From Tanypteryx hageni (Eukaryota > Arthropoda > Insecta > Odonata > Petaluridae), in assembly GCA_028673005.1 (NCBI GenBank), contig CM054112.1, positions 191,507,518 to 191,571,517 on the forward strand: a stretch of 64,000 bases of DNA. The letters run 5' to 3'. Numbering within the stretch: position 1 is the stretch's first letter; each line of letters begins with the position of its first letter. A program made the position numbers and the translations under genes. The notes below the pieces were generated by a model. The model worked only from the letters and a program-made list of their open reading frames with translations. It ran no database searches and was not told where the DNA came from. This document shows, one piece after another, positions 36,601 through 44,696 of the stretch.

Positions 36601-39600
36601 CGAATCATGAACACATCTTTCAAACTGGCACAAATTAAATATCGCATCATGTCAAAATTTAATCACTTTGGAATGAAAGTTCAGATGATTGAAATTTGGT
36701 AGGAATGTTTGATTCTTATAGTAATAGCCATTTACAAAAATAATTTCCAAAAAAGACCTGGGTTCAACTCCAGAAGATAATTTCTATTTTCTATAAGATA
36801 TCATGTAAAAATCAATTTAGCGATGTGAAAGCTTTCATTCTTTTGCTCATAAAAATTAGAAACATTGCCCCTCGATCTTCAAACTGAGACTATTTTAAAT
36901 GAAAATGAACAAAATTTCTTATTCTTATCATCGATTGTCTCGCTCAGTCTGCAAACACTCGAATTTAATGTTTAAATGACTGATTTTTGGCAAAATTTAG
37001 CGATTTTATGAGGATTTGCCTTGACAACCATGCCATTGTCGAGACCCTATTATTGTCTTAATTCTCTTATGAGTATTATATACATACGTATTTAGTGCCT
37101 TAATATAAGCCATCAAGCATTTAACACGTCATTCAGAGAGAGGGAGAGATATGCATGAAAATAAGGAGGGAGGAAGTGGTGTAAAGGGACATCAATTTAT
37201 CATCATTCCAGGTTTTTGTATGGTGATTAATAAGGCTCAAGGGCAAACTTTTTCTCATATAGACCTTTTTCTGGATGAGTGAGTTTTTGCTCAGGGTCAA
37301 TTATATGTTGCAAGATCGCGAACCAGAAATGAAAATATTTTGAGTTTATGTTAAAAATGCACAATTACAAGGAAAATTGTAAAATGACAGCCATGTTTTC
37401 ACTGTAAATATTTTGTATAATGAAGTTTTAAATCCCTAATTTTTGTTATTCAATTTTGTTTTTTTTTATCCTTTTCTTGAATGTTTAATGCATACTTATA
37501 AATTAAAATAAAAAAATACAAAACAAGTGTATGCAGACATCTTAAATAATGTACAACAGTTTTCTATGAAAAAGCATTAAAGTTTATGTCCCACATCCAT
37601 TAAGTTAGAATTTTGAATAAAATGTTGACATTTGAAAGATATAAATAACTAGGATTACACGACACCGGCAACAACACGAACCACTAAGATATTTAATATT
37701 ATTACATATGTGTGAAATCATGGTTACAATTCAGTCAAGTTTACATATGTACGAACTTACATTCTAAATTATTGCATTTTAGATTATTTGTAAGAATAAT
37801 AAGCATGAGATTTTAAGTTAAATAATAAATAACATATTCCTTCCTGTCATATTGATGGGCTTTTATACTACTATTTGATATTTATGTATGGTATAACTAT
37901 TTATCAAGTTTCATTTTCATATATATGAGGTTATCAATATATTAATACCATTTACATGCTGAAAACATTTTCTGCGGTTTTATGGTTTTTATAGCAGCAG
38001 GAGTTCCTTCCAATCATGAAAGAGCAAGTGAGAGGAGACACGTACTTTTTTTTAAAGTAACTTCTATAAGATTTAATTTTACCACTTCTGGCTACATACA
38101 ATGGAGGAACTAGGCCGGGGCAGTGCCCTGGGGCCGGGACCCTTGGAGGGGCCTAGTCTGCTACCCATTGATAGTCTATAATTAGTAGCTAATGAAATAG
38201 CCTCGAGAATCACTACACATATCATTTTCACATATCCGATGCAGTGCCGGCACCATGGTATCCAGAAACAGAGTACCATACTTTTAGATATCGTAAGCAA
38301 CGATATTTTTCGAGTTTTCACGGCCAGGGTCACGGTACTGACAAGGACAGTATTGCTGCCATTGGACTGGCAATGTGCATGGCATCCACCAACGGCAATA
38401 CAGTCACTGTTCGGATATGACACGGCTGACGTGCAGATATGTAAATACTCATGTCGGCGAGAGAACGTATGGCACTGGTACCACACAGACCCTTATTTGC
38501 CTTAGACGATTTATCCAATTCAATCATATGTAGCAACGAAGCAACATTATTTCAAGATTAAACATTAATTTTAATCCTTAGGGAGCTTTTATACCAAGGT
38601 GACCCATGACAGTGATTTGATTTTGATATGAAGGCAACTTAAGTCATTAGAAAGTCATCCACTGCATTCAAAGATTTTTAAAATTCGGTCACTGAATGGA
38701 AATTGTCTGACTTTGCAATAACTGAAGTTAAAAGTAGAATGCCATAAAATTCTTTATGATACCTTGATCAATAGGCTGCAAAACTGCAGTCACATTCGAC
38801 TGAAGATGCTTTACTTTAACATTTGACAAGTTATAAATTTTCGGGTGAGCTGGACAGTTGTCCACGACCATTAAAATTTTTCGATTTTCTTGTCTCATTT
38901 TTTTTATGATATTCAACCAGTCAATGAATAATGCACTAACCAGCCAAACTGATTTATTCGCTCTCCAAATCACTGGCAAATTGTTTATGTTTTTAAAATA
39001 CCTAGGCCTATTATATTTTCCAATCACAAATGGTGGTAACTTCTCACCAATACTACTTGCAGCTAATAAAACAATGTCTCTTTAGAAAGTTCCCCACTTC
39101 TACATTTGTTGTATTTTGTAGCTAATGTCTTATTGTGCAGTGGAGTTGCCTTATTAATTCCATCATTTTTCACTGTTTTCATTTTCAATCCGCTTTAGGT
39201 ATTAGAGTTTTATTTTCTTGATGTTATTGATGCAAGTCTTGTTAATTCCAAAAGCTTCTTTCACTGTAGTTTTCTAAAAATTTTATCACTTCTACCATTT
39301 TTTCAGTGTTAATTCTTATCGATTACCTTGCATTTCGGCTACTACTAAAACACCCTATACCTAAACAAGGACTAAGCTATACGGAGGGTTTTAAGGATGG
39401 GATAAATCTATGAGAGGGGAGTAACTGACCATTTTGTTGAAAACTTTCAAGTGAAAGGTGCTTAAGGGTCTGCAACAGGAAAGCAGGTATTGCCTCCAAC
39501 AGTGCTTAACTATTCTCTATCTGGGGCTGCCATCATAGATTGACCATTAAAGGGCTTTCTGAGAACTTGAACAAGTTGGAAAAACCAAAACAACCTGTTC

Positions 39601-41382
39601 ACAGTGGTCACATTACACAATAGACAAGTAGTTTCCTATATACTGGAAACCTTATCTTTTTTGCCAGGACCATTGAATTTTGGTCACTTTACACAGTCAG
39701 TATATGCAGATGGTCACTTTAACAAGTTCTACTGTATTATAATCTCACTGTATGCTATACATATAGCTATTTTTTGGGAAATATGACTTATGCGGTATTG
39801 TTTATGACACTAAGGTCTATAACTGAATGAATTTTAATCTAAATTGTTAGACCCATTTTTGAATGCAACATTTTGTGAAAATCCAACAAGAATCAACTAC
39901 CCATTATTGTTGTGTGATATCGTTCATCTCTTCATAGTTTCTAATCTGAATAATAGTATGCCTAAATATGAAATATCATTCAATTTTGTTTACCTGTTTA
40001 GGCTTTAGCATCACACACAGACAGACAAACCACTTTTAGGATTCAGGGACACCTAAGACATGTATTTCTGTCAAAAATCTCACTCAATTTTTTATTTGCA
40101 ATTACAATACTTTATATATTACATATATGAGAAAGTAAAAATGTACTGCATCACTTTCTGAGCAACCCTCATATATATTATAAATGAAACACTTTAACTA
40201 GATCAGTGGTTTCCAAACTTTTTGTAGGCCCAGAATCCTTTCAAAGGTAAACAGAATTTCTCAGGACCTCCATCTTTGAACAGTTTTATCTGTGATGAAA
40301 ACAAGTCGGTCCCATGCAATGATCTTGCAGGAATGTGGTTATTTTTCTAAAAATTGCAATTGCTAATGTTTAGAAATAAACCACCCTTTTGAACTTCGCG
40401 AATAATTGGTTCTGGAATTGTTCAAAATACATCACAAAAGATAAAAACGAAGCTTTAAAGTGGTAACATTTCTTTTAATAATCACGTTCAATATATGCGG
40501 CAGAAAATCTTATATTACAAGATGATAGCAATTCTTAGATTTACATTAAAAATTCACAATAAAAAATGAAAACCTAACTAAACAAAATAACATTTCCCTA
40601 AATTACGTTCAAAATGAAAATCTTACATTCCAAAATGATGGCATTTCTTTAAATTTTAAACTGAAGTTTCACATTGAAAATAGCAGCATTGGCAGTGAAG
40701 TTCAAACTGAGCTACAAAATAATTAAGTCAACAGTTATCACGTTTACTTCGAAAACTGCTAATAATGAGCATTATAAATATAATAAGTCCTTTTCTAAGT
40801 CGCCCAAGTTTAAATAGAACTTTGAAACAAAATAGTAGAAGGAGTTCCGCTTGTCAGTATCTCAAACACATGATGTGAAATACAAATAATCGATGCAAAA
40901 CAAAAGTAATGGTCATAAAAAATTTTGTCGACAAGTGCAAATTCGCGAACTGCAAGCACGCGAAGTTAAAAAATGTGGGTATAAGAAAACTCAGTACTCA
41001 AGTTTATTATAAATTATAATGAAACTGCCTTCCTCCTGAGAGTATACATTAATGCAGCAAAAAGACAAAATATGACATGAATAAATATTATTAATACTGA
41101 TCAACAACGGTAAGAGGTATTGATTATCCCAAGGGATTAAGATAACCTTGTATCATTTTTCTTAAATTTCATATTTCAAATTAATGTTTTATTTCAGGAA
41201 AATTTCAGATGCAAGTTCTTCCCAAGTGTGGCCATGCTGTTCATGAAGATGTTCCAGACAAAGTTTCTGATGTTTTGGCCACGTTCCTTGTCAGGCATAA
41301 GTTCGCTACCCCGACATCCAAATTCAATCGGTCAGTTGTCATGGCTCCAACACCCAATTGGTCTGAGTTAATTAGCCACTAA
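12451..41382 (+). CDS. PPME1: Protein phosphatase methylesterase 1 (PPME1), 3' six exons
   Basis: PPME1 is a cytosolic/nuclear alpha/beta hydrolase that removes the C-terminal methyl ester from the PP2A catalytic subunit. Visible coding exons: 12,451-12,611; 20,004-20,222; 21,614-21,679; 26,381-about 26,576 or 26,585; 26,842-27,031; 41,198-41,382 (stop TAA). The nucleophile motif GHSMGG, the acidic residue in VIDVVEGTAMDAL and the histidine in KCGHAVHED are all present, as expected for an active enzyme. Also family-typical are VRSGQVRNVESARVSMPGQI and YAWRIDLARTETFWPGWF. The N-terminal ~115-130 residues are not in the window. Exon 1-to-2 phases do not join (one base left over, two needed), so a small exon or alternative site was missed. 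Introns are filled with transposon debris. Confidence 0.94.
13000..13318 (-). mobile_element. Helitron remnant: helicase C-terminus and 3' end
   Basis: Minus-strand translation of 13,318-13,147 gives KEIIQGIDVPMKSQGQTFDR, VGLLLKNQVFVHGQLYVAMS, RIRRQDAKTFYQ and a stop. KSQGQT and QLYVAMSR are the last Pif1-type helicase motifs of Helitron RepHel proteins. About 140 bases further on the same strand a hairpin (GCATG/CATGC) is followed by CTAG (13,003-13,000) and T, the expected 3' terminus. The 5' part was not traced. It sits inside a PPME1 intron. Confidence 0.8.
13319..14989. other. PPME1 intron, AT-rich repeats
   Basis: No exon seen. A block at about 14,320-14,460 (GAAATTTGGCATGTAGGTAG and following) resembles widespread arthropod repeat sequence and may belong to the Helitron. 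Confidence 0.4.
14992..15924. mobile_element. Tigger/pogo-like nonautonomous element
   Basis: Left end CAGTTGAACCCCTCTAATCC after TA (14,990-14,991); right end complement TAGTCGAATCTCCACAATCC before TA (15,925-15,926). The CAGTTGAACC start is typical of Tigger ends. The 92-codon frame inside (15,450-15,728) is not a convincing gene. A Helitron-like 3' terminus at 15,786-15,815 is nested within. Confidence 0.7.
15786..15815 (-). mobile_element. Helitron-like 3' terminus
   Basis: On the minus strand an imperfect hairpin (CCCAATGAA/TTCAATGGG, one mismatch) is followed by CTAG (15,789-15,786) and T. It has the same architecture as the ends at 3834-3863, 13,000 and 30,021 but a different stem sequence. 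No helicase was found nearby. Confidence 0.4.
17303..17604 (+). repeat. Tandem duplication, 2 x 151 bp
   Basis: 17,303-17,453 and 17,454-17,604 appear identical by eye, each starting GTTAGTTTTTACCTTGTTCC and ending GGGAATTTCGGA. It lies in a PPME1 intron. Exact identity implies recent duplication or an assembly artefact. Confidence 0.9.
17651..19184. mobile_element. TA-flanked pogo/mariner-like element, interrupted
   Basis: Left TAGTGGAATCCCCGTTTAAC after TA; right complement CAGTGGAAACCAGATTGAAG before TA (19,185-19,186). Related inner blocks (CTTAAATGGGG at about 17,700; CCTTAAATGGAG at 19,150) flank a foreign insert at about 17,840-18,690. No transposase. Confidence 0.65.
17840..18690 (-). 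repeat. ~152-bp-period tandem repeat element, copy 1
   Basis: Minus-strand relative of the element at 31,285-32,230. Both begin GCGTTCTTTGCAC, contain units with CCAATTTTGGTTAAAATC-like and AAATTTGGTATT-like blocks, share CTCATCTGAGCGAA, and end near a palindrome (GTGTACTCC, five-base loop, GGAGTACAC; 17,857-17,879). Here the units are fewer and interrupted by AT-rich DNA. Confidence 0.75.
19185..20003. other. PPME1 intron, nothing assigned
   Basis: AT-rich. No repeat match or exon was recognised. Confidence 0.4.
20004..20222 (+). CDS. PPME1: PPME1 exon with catalytic aspartate
   Basis: Acceptor TTTTCTGTTCAG, donor TG/GTAGGT. It begins with a charged linker (SDATEEEKKESQIEEKKFT) then SLLEKHNRVNLNLCGVAVID and VVEGTAMDALAGMQSLLRSR, ending in NAIEWW/C. 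The linker separates the GHSMGG helix from the VIDVVEGT strand, which are close together in human PPME1. Assuming acceptor 20,003, two bases of the first codon must come from the previous exon. Confidence 0.93.
20674..20928. mobile_element. hAT nonautonomous element (255 bp)
   Basis: Ends are CAGCATTTCTCAACC and GGTTGAGAAACCCTG, typical hAT terminal inverted repeats. They are flanked by 8-base repeats matching at 7 of 8 positions (ATTTATGG 20,666-20,673; GTTTATGG 20,929-20,936). It lies between PPME1 exons. Confidence 0.85.
20990..21110 (+). repeat. Partial copy of the tRNA-SINE family
   Basis: TGGCTAGGCTAGTT and AAGTAGAAGACCCTGGTTTC with ATTCCCGGCCATGGCAGAAG match the tail and 3' half of the tRNA-like head of the 4.5-kb and 33.5-kb copies. 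The 5' half of the head is missing. Confidence 0.6.
21614..21679 (+). CDS. PPME1: PPME1 exon (VRSGQVRNVESARVSM)
   Basis: 66 bases between CCCTTAG and GTAAGT. The first base completes TGC (Cys) from the previous exon; the last two start an Asn codon finished by the next exon. VRSGQVRNVESARVSMPGQI is a strongly conserved PPME1 block. Confidence 0.95.
21890..22250. repeat. Dispersed repeat family, diverged copy 3
   Basis: Shares CTCAATGATGTCTATGTGTA-like, AAACTCAGAAATTACTAATC and GATCAACCAGAAGTGG-like blocks with the copies at 9.3-10.9 kb and 60.1-60.6 kb. Non-coding, in a PPME1 intron. Confidence 0.5.
22251..23200. other. PPME1 intron, nothing assigned
   Basis: No coding signal or clear repeat. 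Short frames at 22,251 and 22,875 are motif-free. Confidence 0.4.
23210..25040 (+). pseudogene. piggyBac-type transposase remnant
   Basis: Plus-strand fragments follow piggyBac order: acidic N-terminus (DTYETDTGDDGKEDDEDCYS at about 23,250), VTNSEILMFLAVIIQMGHD and LLKDYWS (about 23,560-23,655), NYNRLWKIRNIFDLLNDVFA (about 23,770), TVRPNRKGMGKDLLNKK-like residues (about 24,145-24,200), and a C-terminal zinc-binding region CCMCSACGVERRPVFQCYKC...LCIYPCFAGYH (about 24,910-25,015). Many stops and frame breaks make it dead. TTAA-flanked ends were not located. It lies in the intron between PPME1 exons 3 and 4. Confidence 0.8.
25041..26380. other. PPME1 intron, nothing assigned
   Basis: A GC-richer patch at about 25,200-25,560 stands out from the AT-rich surroundings but has no terminal repeats or motif I recognise. 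Confidence 0.35.
26381..26585 (+). CDS. PPME1: PPME1 exon, acidic variable linker
   Basis: Acceptor ATTGTTTCAG. The frame has ICTGLTATNDVDVLQNESCN, then an acidic stretch DDAISEEEELEGVDFKNQD, matching the acidic insert known at this place in PPME1. Two in-phase donors are possible: TTG/GTTAGC (end 26,576) or CCA/GTATCT (end 26,585). An in-frame TGA follows at 26,592. Confidence 0.85.
26842..27031 (+). CDS. PPME1: PPME1 exon (WRIDLARTE...VGQMQG)
   Basis: Acceptor TTCTCTTATAG, donor G/GTAATA. The frame NNGYAWRIDLARTETFWPGW, FKGLSSAFLVLPVPKLLLLA and GIDRLDKALTVGQMQG is unmistakable PPME1. It starts in phase 0 and ends with one base that the last exon completes to Gly. Confidence 0.95.
27091..29047 (+). 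mobile_element. pogo/Tigger-like transposon remnant
   Basis: Left end after TA (27,089-27,090) reads CCATATTTACCCGAATCCAA then GACAAGGTTTTTT; the right end complement is CCATATTTATTTGAATTCAG, with CTGAATCTAAGACGATACC further in. The transposase C-terminus is recognisable at 28,711-28,890. The flank on the right is TT rather than TA, probably mutated. Confidence 0.7.
28711..28890 (+). pseudogene. pogo/Tigger transposase C-terminal fragment
   Basis: The frame reads VNGFKKCYLSNDKDGSKDDV, LWESMDKVRSDKDRESEDSS, then an acidic tail to stop. FKKCxxSNxxDGxxDD.LW is a well-known C-terminal signature of this transposase group. The catalytic core was not recovered. Confidence 0.75.
29048..30020. other. 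PPME1 intron, nothing assigned
   Basis: A GC-richer block at 29,120-29,460 contains a 115-codon frame without recognisable motif. Two related non-coding blocks occur at about 29,690-29,900 (CCTCTAAGTTTCTTGGTTTT) and about 30,470-30,610. Confidence 0.35.
30021..30050 (-). mobile_element. Helitron-like 3' terminus, same family as 3.8 kb
   Basis: Minus strand: hairpin CCCATCATATTTGATGGG (30,033-30,050), eight bases, CTAG (30,021-30,024), then T. Sequence and spacing repeat those at 3834-3863, and similarity continues a further 30-40 bases upstream of the hairpin. Confidence 0.65.
30051..31284. other. PPME1 intron, nothing assigned
   Basis: AT-rich. May hold the body of the Helitron ending at 30,021. 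No coding match. Confidence 0.35.
31285..32230 (+). repeat. ~152-bp-period tandem repeat element, copy 2
   Basis: Five diverged units: the block CCAATTTTGG or equivalent recurs at about 31,431, 31,581, 31,735, 31,886 and 32,040 (spacing 150-154). The element starts GCGTTCTTTGCAC and carries a CCGT run (TCCGTCCGTCCGTCCG), the units, CTCATCTGAGCGAA and the palindrome GTGTACTCC-GACAT-GGAGTACAC (32,196-32,218). The open frame across the units is incidental. Confidence 0.85.
32231..33504. other. PPME1 intron, nothing assigned
   Basis: AT-rich, no exon. A 92-codon minus frame at 32,547-32,825 has no recognisable motif. Confidence 0.4.
33505..34090. mobile_element. tRNA-SINE composite, second copy, with target duplication
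   Basis: A diverged relative of the 4.5-kb composite with the same head-to-head plan: minus tRNA-like head at about 33,546-33,621, its tail, a second partial minus head around 33,850-33,885, then a plus head at about 33,918-33,992 and the tail ending ATTCCATCAATTTC. Candidate target duplication CAACTTATTG (33,505-33,514) and CAACTTAATG (34,081-34,090), 9 of 10 matching. Confidence 0.75.
34246..34541 (-). pseudogene. mariner transposase C-terminal fragment with one end
   Basis: Minus frame 34,541-34,386 reads SSTVHLAHSDNHLFRALKDA, MHGRKFMEEEEIFEEMKKWL and ends QEYLLFS-stop. SDxHLF with the following helix is the region of the third catalytic aspartate of mariner transposases. A mariner-like end (CCTCAGAAAGTAATGCCCC) lies about 120 bases beyond the stop, on the expected side. 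The rest of the gene is gone. Confidence 0.7.
34712..36232. mobile_element. TTAA-flanked piggyBac-like nonautonomous element, interrupted
   Basis: Left: TTAA (34,708-34,711) then CACTTTGTCTTCGGG. Right complement: TTAA (36,233-36,236) then CACTTGACCGTCGGG. TTAA duplication and short inverted ends suit piggyBac. Removing the nested hAT element (34,997-35,871 plus its 8-bp duplication) leaves about 640 bp. No transposase. Confidence 0.6.
34997..35871. mobile_element. hAT nonautonomous element with exact 8-bp duplication
   Basis: Ends are TAGGGTTACCAGACGTCTGG and GTCCGGGAAG...TGGTAACCCTA. Flanked by exact CTCATTTG repeats (34,989-34,996 and 35,872-35,879), the hallmark of hAT insertion. Internal GTCCGG-rich blocks near both ends are also inverted. 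No coding frame. Confidence 0.9.
36237..37213. other. PPME1 intron, nothing assigned
   Basis: No exon. A GC-rich patch (GGGGCCCCCAAATG at about 36,395) resembles short blocks near 29,900 and 38,110 but no element could be delimited. Confidence 0.35.
37214..37354 (+). pseudogene. Helitron helicase C-terminal fragment
   Basis: The frame reads FCMVINKAQGQTFSHIDLFL, DE, stop, then VFAQGQLYVARSRTRNENIL. INKAQGQT and GQLYVARSR are the last helicase motifs of Helitron RepHel proteins. An internal TGA makes it dead. It is a different copy from that at 13.2 kb and in the opposite orientation. No matching hairpin/CTRR end was found downstream. Confidence 0.8.
37355..38727. other. PPME1 intron, unclassified GC-richer block
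   Basis: About 38,100-38,500 is clearly GC-richer than its surroundings and has overlapping open frames on both strands (38,079-38,536) with no family match. It looks like a degraded repeat rather than a gene. Confidence 0.35.
38728..39360 (-). pseudogene. Tigger/pogo-type DDE transposase fragment
   Basis: The minus frame reads RDIVLLAASSIGEKLPPFVI, GKYNRPRYFKNINNLPVIW, then WLNIIKKMRQENRKILMVVD, NCPAHPKIYNLSNVKVKHL and QSNVTAVLQPIDQGIIKNFM. VVDNCPAH and LQPIDQGIIK are the second and third catalytic blocks of the DDE_1 family (tigger-derived, jerky-like). Upstream on the minus strand, to about 39,360, broken pieces of the CENP-B-like helix-turn-helix N-terminus may be present, with stops. 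Confidence 0.85.
39361..41197. other. PPME1 last intron, mostly unassigned
   Basis: At about 40,205, CAGTGGTTTCCAAACTTTTT resembles the left end of a hAT element; no right end was found. At about 40,125-40,165, CTGCATCACTTTCTGAGCAA resembles a mariner terminal repeat. No exons. Confidence 0.35.
41198..41382 (+). CDS. PPME1: PPME1 last coding exon with catalytic histidine
   Basis: Acceptor TTTATTTCAG. The frame continues QG/KFQMQVLPKCGHAVHEDV, PDKVSDVLATFLVRHKFATP, then a divergent tail ending NWSELISH and stop TAA at 41,380-41,382. The histidine in GHAVHED completes the triad. It lies 14.2 kb downstream of the previous exon. Confidence 0.95.
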
Positions 41383-41645
41383 TTCTCAGGATGATGAACT
41401 TCAGTTAACTATTCTTGCTACAATGTGTAGTGTTCTTATAAACTGAAGTATTAGTGTTGTTTTTCTTCAAAGTGTGTCAGGGAATTTTCTCATTAAATTT
41501 GTGGAAACTGTGAAAAATATCATCTTCATTTACATCTAATCGAGCTTTATCAAATGTATGCATGACCACACAGTATTGTTATTATTCATATATCAGAAAT
41601 TTTAGTTAATATATGGGTGAACAAATAAAAGGCATTTATGTATAT
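41383..41645 (+). other. PPME1: PPME1 3' untranslated region with poly(A) signal
   Basis: AT-rich non-coding tail. A canonical AATAAA is at 41,624-41,629, about 242 bases after the stop, so cleavage near 41,645 is plausible. No later coding exon follows. Confidence 0.6.
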
Positions 41646-42280
41646 AGAAATTTTATTAACTCAATTAGAGTTCAATTTTTTGCATGTTCTGTGTGTTTAT
41701 CAAATTTATGATGCATAGCTGTTGCTGGAAAGAAAAATTATTTACAAGGAGCATGTATAAAATGTACTTGATACTTAAAAAAAGGAATATTGGCTTTTTA
41801 CTAATGGAAATGTTTTTGATTCCTCCTTATCAGCGATATTTGACCTGTATAAAGCAGCGTTTATTTTACCATTATTCTGACAGCATAGATGTACAAGGAA
41901 AAGGAAATGAGATGGATAAAAATTTTAATTTAGAGCAGGAGAAACAATTCATGAATTGTGTTTCATGTAGTTAGCATTACCATACTATTACTTTTACATT
42001 AGTATTTAAATATATTTTTGTAGCCATTAGAAAATGATATGGCTTAAAATATAGTAATGAAAGAAAGTCACCATCGCTGAGATTAATGCAATTTGCCTTT
42101 TGAAAGTAATAAATAAGGTGCTAGTTTCAGGATTTTTATTGATCGAAGTTATATCCAAATTTATAATTAATTCAGTCAAAATTAAATGTAAAGACTGTAT
42201 AAATAATGACTGTCCCATTACCTTTTATAAATTTAATTAAAATATTTATAATTTAATATTTTTAGTTTGGAAATAATTGG
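41646..42280. other. Intergenic, nothing assigned
   Basis: AT-rich. The 96-codon frame at 41,684-41,974 has no recognisable motif and begins inside the likely downstream flank of PPME1. Confidence 0.35.
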
Positions 42281-42289
42281 AATCATCTT

Positions 42290-42710
42290 AAAGGAGATGC
42301 AATATGCACCATTGAAATAAGGAATAAAATAGCAAAAGCCACTTTCAGAAGAAATAAACTTCTAGTAATGGGACAACTAAAGGAAGATTTAGGTAAAATG
42401 CTATGTATGGAGTTCACTTTGTATGGACCAGAAACATGGACACTCAGGAAACGTTTTAAAATATTTGAAAAGCTTCGAAATGTGGTTATGGAGAAGAATT
42501 CTGAAGATAAAATATACAGATAGGATGAAAAATGAGGAAATACTAAGAAGAATATGAGAAAAGTGAATGACTATAAGAAAGAGGAAGACAAACTGCAGCA
42601 GACATTACCTGGGGGGAGAGAGCATAATAAATGATGTTAAAAGGAAAAAGAGGAAGTAAAAGATTTCTGTTGAAAGATTATTTGAAAGGGAAAGAGAGCA
42701 ACCAAGAAAA
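42290..42710 (+). pseudogene. LINE ORF2 C-terminal remnant
   Basis: The plus frame reads CTIEIRNKIAKATFRRNKLL, VMGQLKEDLGKMLCMEFTLY and GPETWTLRKRFKIFEKLRN, then breaks. LYGxETWTLRK followed by degraded NEEILRR- and WIGH-like residues is the conserved post-RT region of arthropod LINEs. The reverse transcriptase itself is missing. Confidence 0.65.
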
Positions 42711-42994
42711 GAAGGTTTAACCAAAAATAACCACTACCTGTCTACAGACAAATTATTGTAGTTGAAATGTGCATGTGGTTTTGATAACCTTCTTATTGCT
42801 ATTGGAGATAATTAAGACGTACTTATTTTTCAAGTGCTTATTCTTGAATTTATTTTCAGCCATAAGATGAACTTTCTAGTGAATTAATAATGATGACTTT
42901 TAATTTACTGGGAATAAATAACTTACTTGAATGAAAATAACATTTTCAGTTTACTATTCCTCTCCTTCTGAACTACTGAGACAAACTCACAAAA

Positions 42995-43316
42995 GTAAAT
43001 AAACAAAAACTCCTTCACCGTAAAAAGGAAGAGAATACTCACACTCATGCTGCAGGTAAACACTGTCGCAGGACCTAAGTCAAAGGAGACACACGCACAT
43101 GCAGAAACATACAAAAGCCACTCACTATTGAAGATGACAGCTTAGCTGTCGAAACATCAGTGTCTAGTTTTAATTTTTGGTTCAAGTTTACTGTGTGAGT
43201 GGCTTTTGTATGTTTCTGCGTGTCTCCTTTGACTTAGGTCCTGCGATGGTGTTTATCAGCAACCTGCGGTGTGTATTCTCTTCGTTTTTACAGTGAAGGA
43301 GTTTTTGTTTATTTAC
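42995..43316. repeat. Imperfect inverted repeat, ~125-bp arms
   Basis: Left arm 42,995-43,125 and right arm 43,195-43,316 are inverted copies with a few indels, sharing GTAAATAAACAAAAACTCCT, AAGAGAATAC and GACCTAAGTCAAAGGAGACA. The 69-base centre contains a small hairpin GACAGC-TTA-GCTGTC followed by GAAAC. Unknown element type. Confidence 0.8.
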
Positions 43317-44401
43317 TATTGTATTGTTTCACCATGTCCCACAACCCTCCCTTTTCATATTTGTCCAACTTTTATATCAAGGAAATGACCCATTTTGATG
43401 CAATTCAGGGTGTAAAATATGTTATTAGATCCTCAGTCAGGCTAAGGTGTAAACAATTTTTCTATTAAAATGAAATATTTATAAAACACCTTCAGCTTTT
43501 AATATTTTAAGAATACAATGCCATTTCTCCTGACTTTTTAATTTTATAGAGCTCTTATAAGTAATTAATGAATGTTTTCCAAATGGAAACCATTTATTTT
43601 GCATGATATTTCTATTCTGTGTTTTCTTCGTTTTATCTCTACACATTAATTTACATAGCACCTGTATTTATTTGTTGGAAGATGTTAAGTGATATTCAAT
43701 GCAAGGGTTGCATAATATATCTGAAGATGTAAATAAAATCTGACTGTATATATTTATAAAAACATCCTGAAATATAAAACAAACGAATAATTCCATACAT
43801 TAAATCATTGGTTACATATTTTATGGCCTAACCTCCTGTCTTCAAGTAAAAATATCATTTCATCTTTTACCAGGACTTTGTGTTCTGAATTTCAACATCT
43901 GCTATTTTGCAAGTGAAAATTACAATTTAGTTTCGCATTTTTCACAATTTACTGGAATTTGTTTACTTGTAGATGTGAAATGCATAGCACTGAACTTGTT
44001 GCATTGGTAAATTTTCATATAGCATTTATTTTATTGCCTTTTTGAAAGATAATCTTTGTGATGACCTTGTCTTACAGTTTTTTAAATTATTAGTTTTTCA
44101 CTCATTTGTAACTTGACTAAGATCTTCTCAGTTACTGCATAGGAGAACATAACATACTCTCCACACAAAATCAGTTGAGCTCCACGTTTTTACAGCAAAT
44201 TTCCAAAAATAAACTTACAATTAGTCACAATAAATGGTTCTTCAAAACTAAACAAGGATTTCAACTTGTTCTATATCAATTACATTAATAACTGCTTAAT
44301 CTTCTGAAATATTTTTGGTTCGAATATACTTTACTTTTCCTGTTCATTATGTTCAAATTCAAGATTAAGCACTTAAGTATCAAAAATTGAAAAAATGAGT
44401 A
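43317..44401. other. Intergenic, nothing assigned
   Basis: AT-rich, no coding signal. Confidence 0.4.
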
Positions 44402-44687
44402 CTGTATTTACCCAACTATAAGACGAGGTTTTTTGTTTTATTTATCAAAGGTTAGGGGTCATCTTATATTTGCGAACAAAGAAATGAATAAAAAATAGTG
44501 AATGAACATGACTTTTCTAGCAGTTTAAATCACATTTATCTTTACACTACACATTGTGATGACAGTATTTAGAGGTTTAAACAAAAAATGACTAATAATT
44601 TTAATTTATTCTTATCAAAATTCCTTAGAGAAAGTTTTTCCAAATTTGCTTCTATAAAGGGGGGTTATCTTAGTCGGGTAAATATGG
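44402..44687. mobile_element. pogo-like MITE (286 bp)
   Basis: Left CTGTATTTACCCAACTATAA after TA (44,400-44,401); right complement CCATATTTACCCGACTAAGA before TA (44,688-44,689). Same end family as 4416-5568 and 27,091-29,047. Confidence 0.8.
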
Positions 44688-44696
44688 TACATATAT

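Noticed and set aside
38079..38536. Overlapping frames on both strands in a GC-richer block
   Set aside because: No motif, and similar openness on both strands suggests composition rather than a gene.
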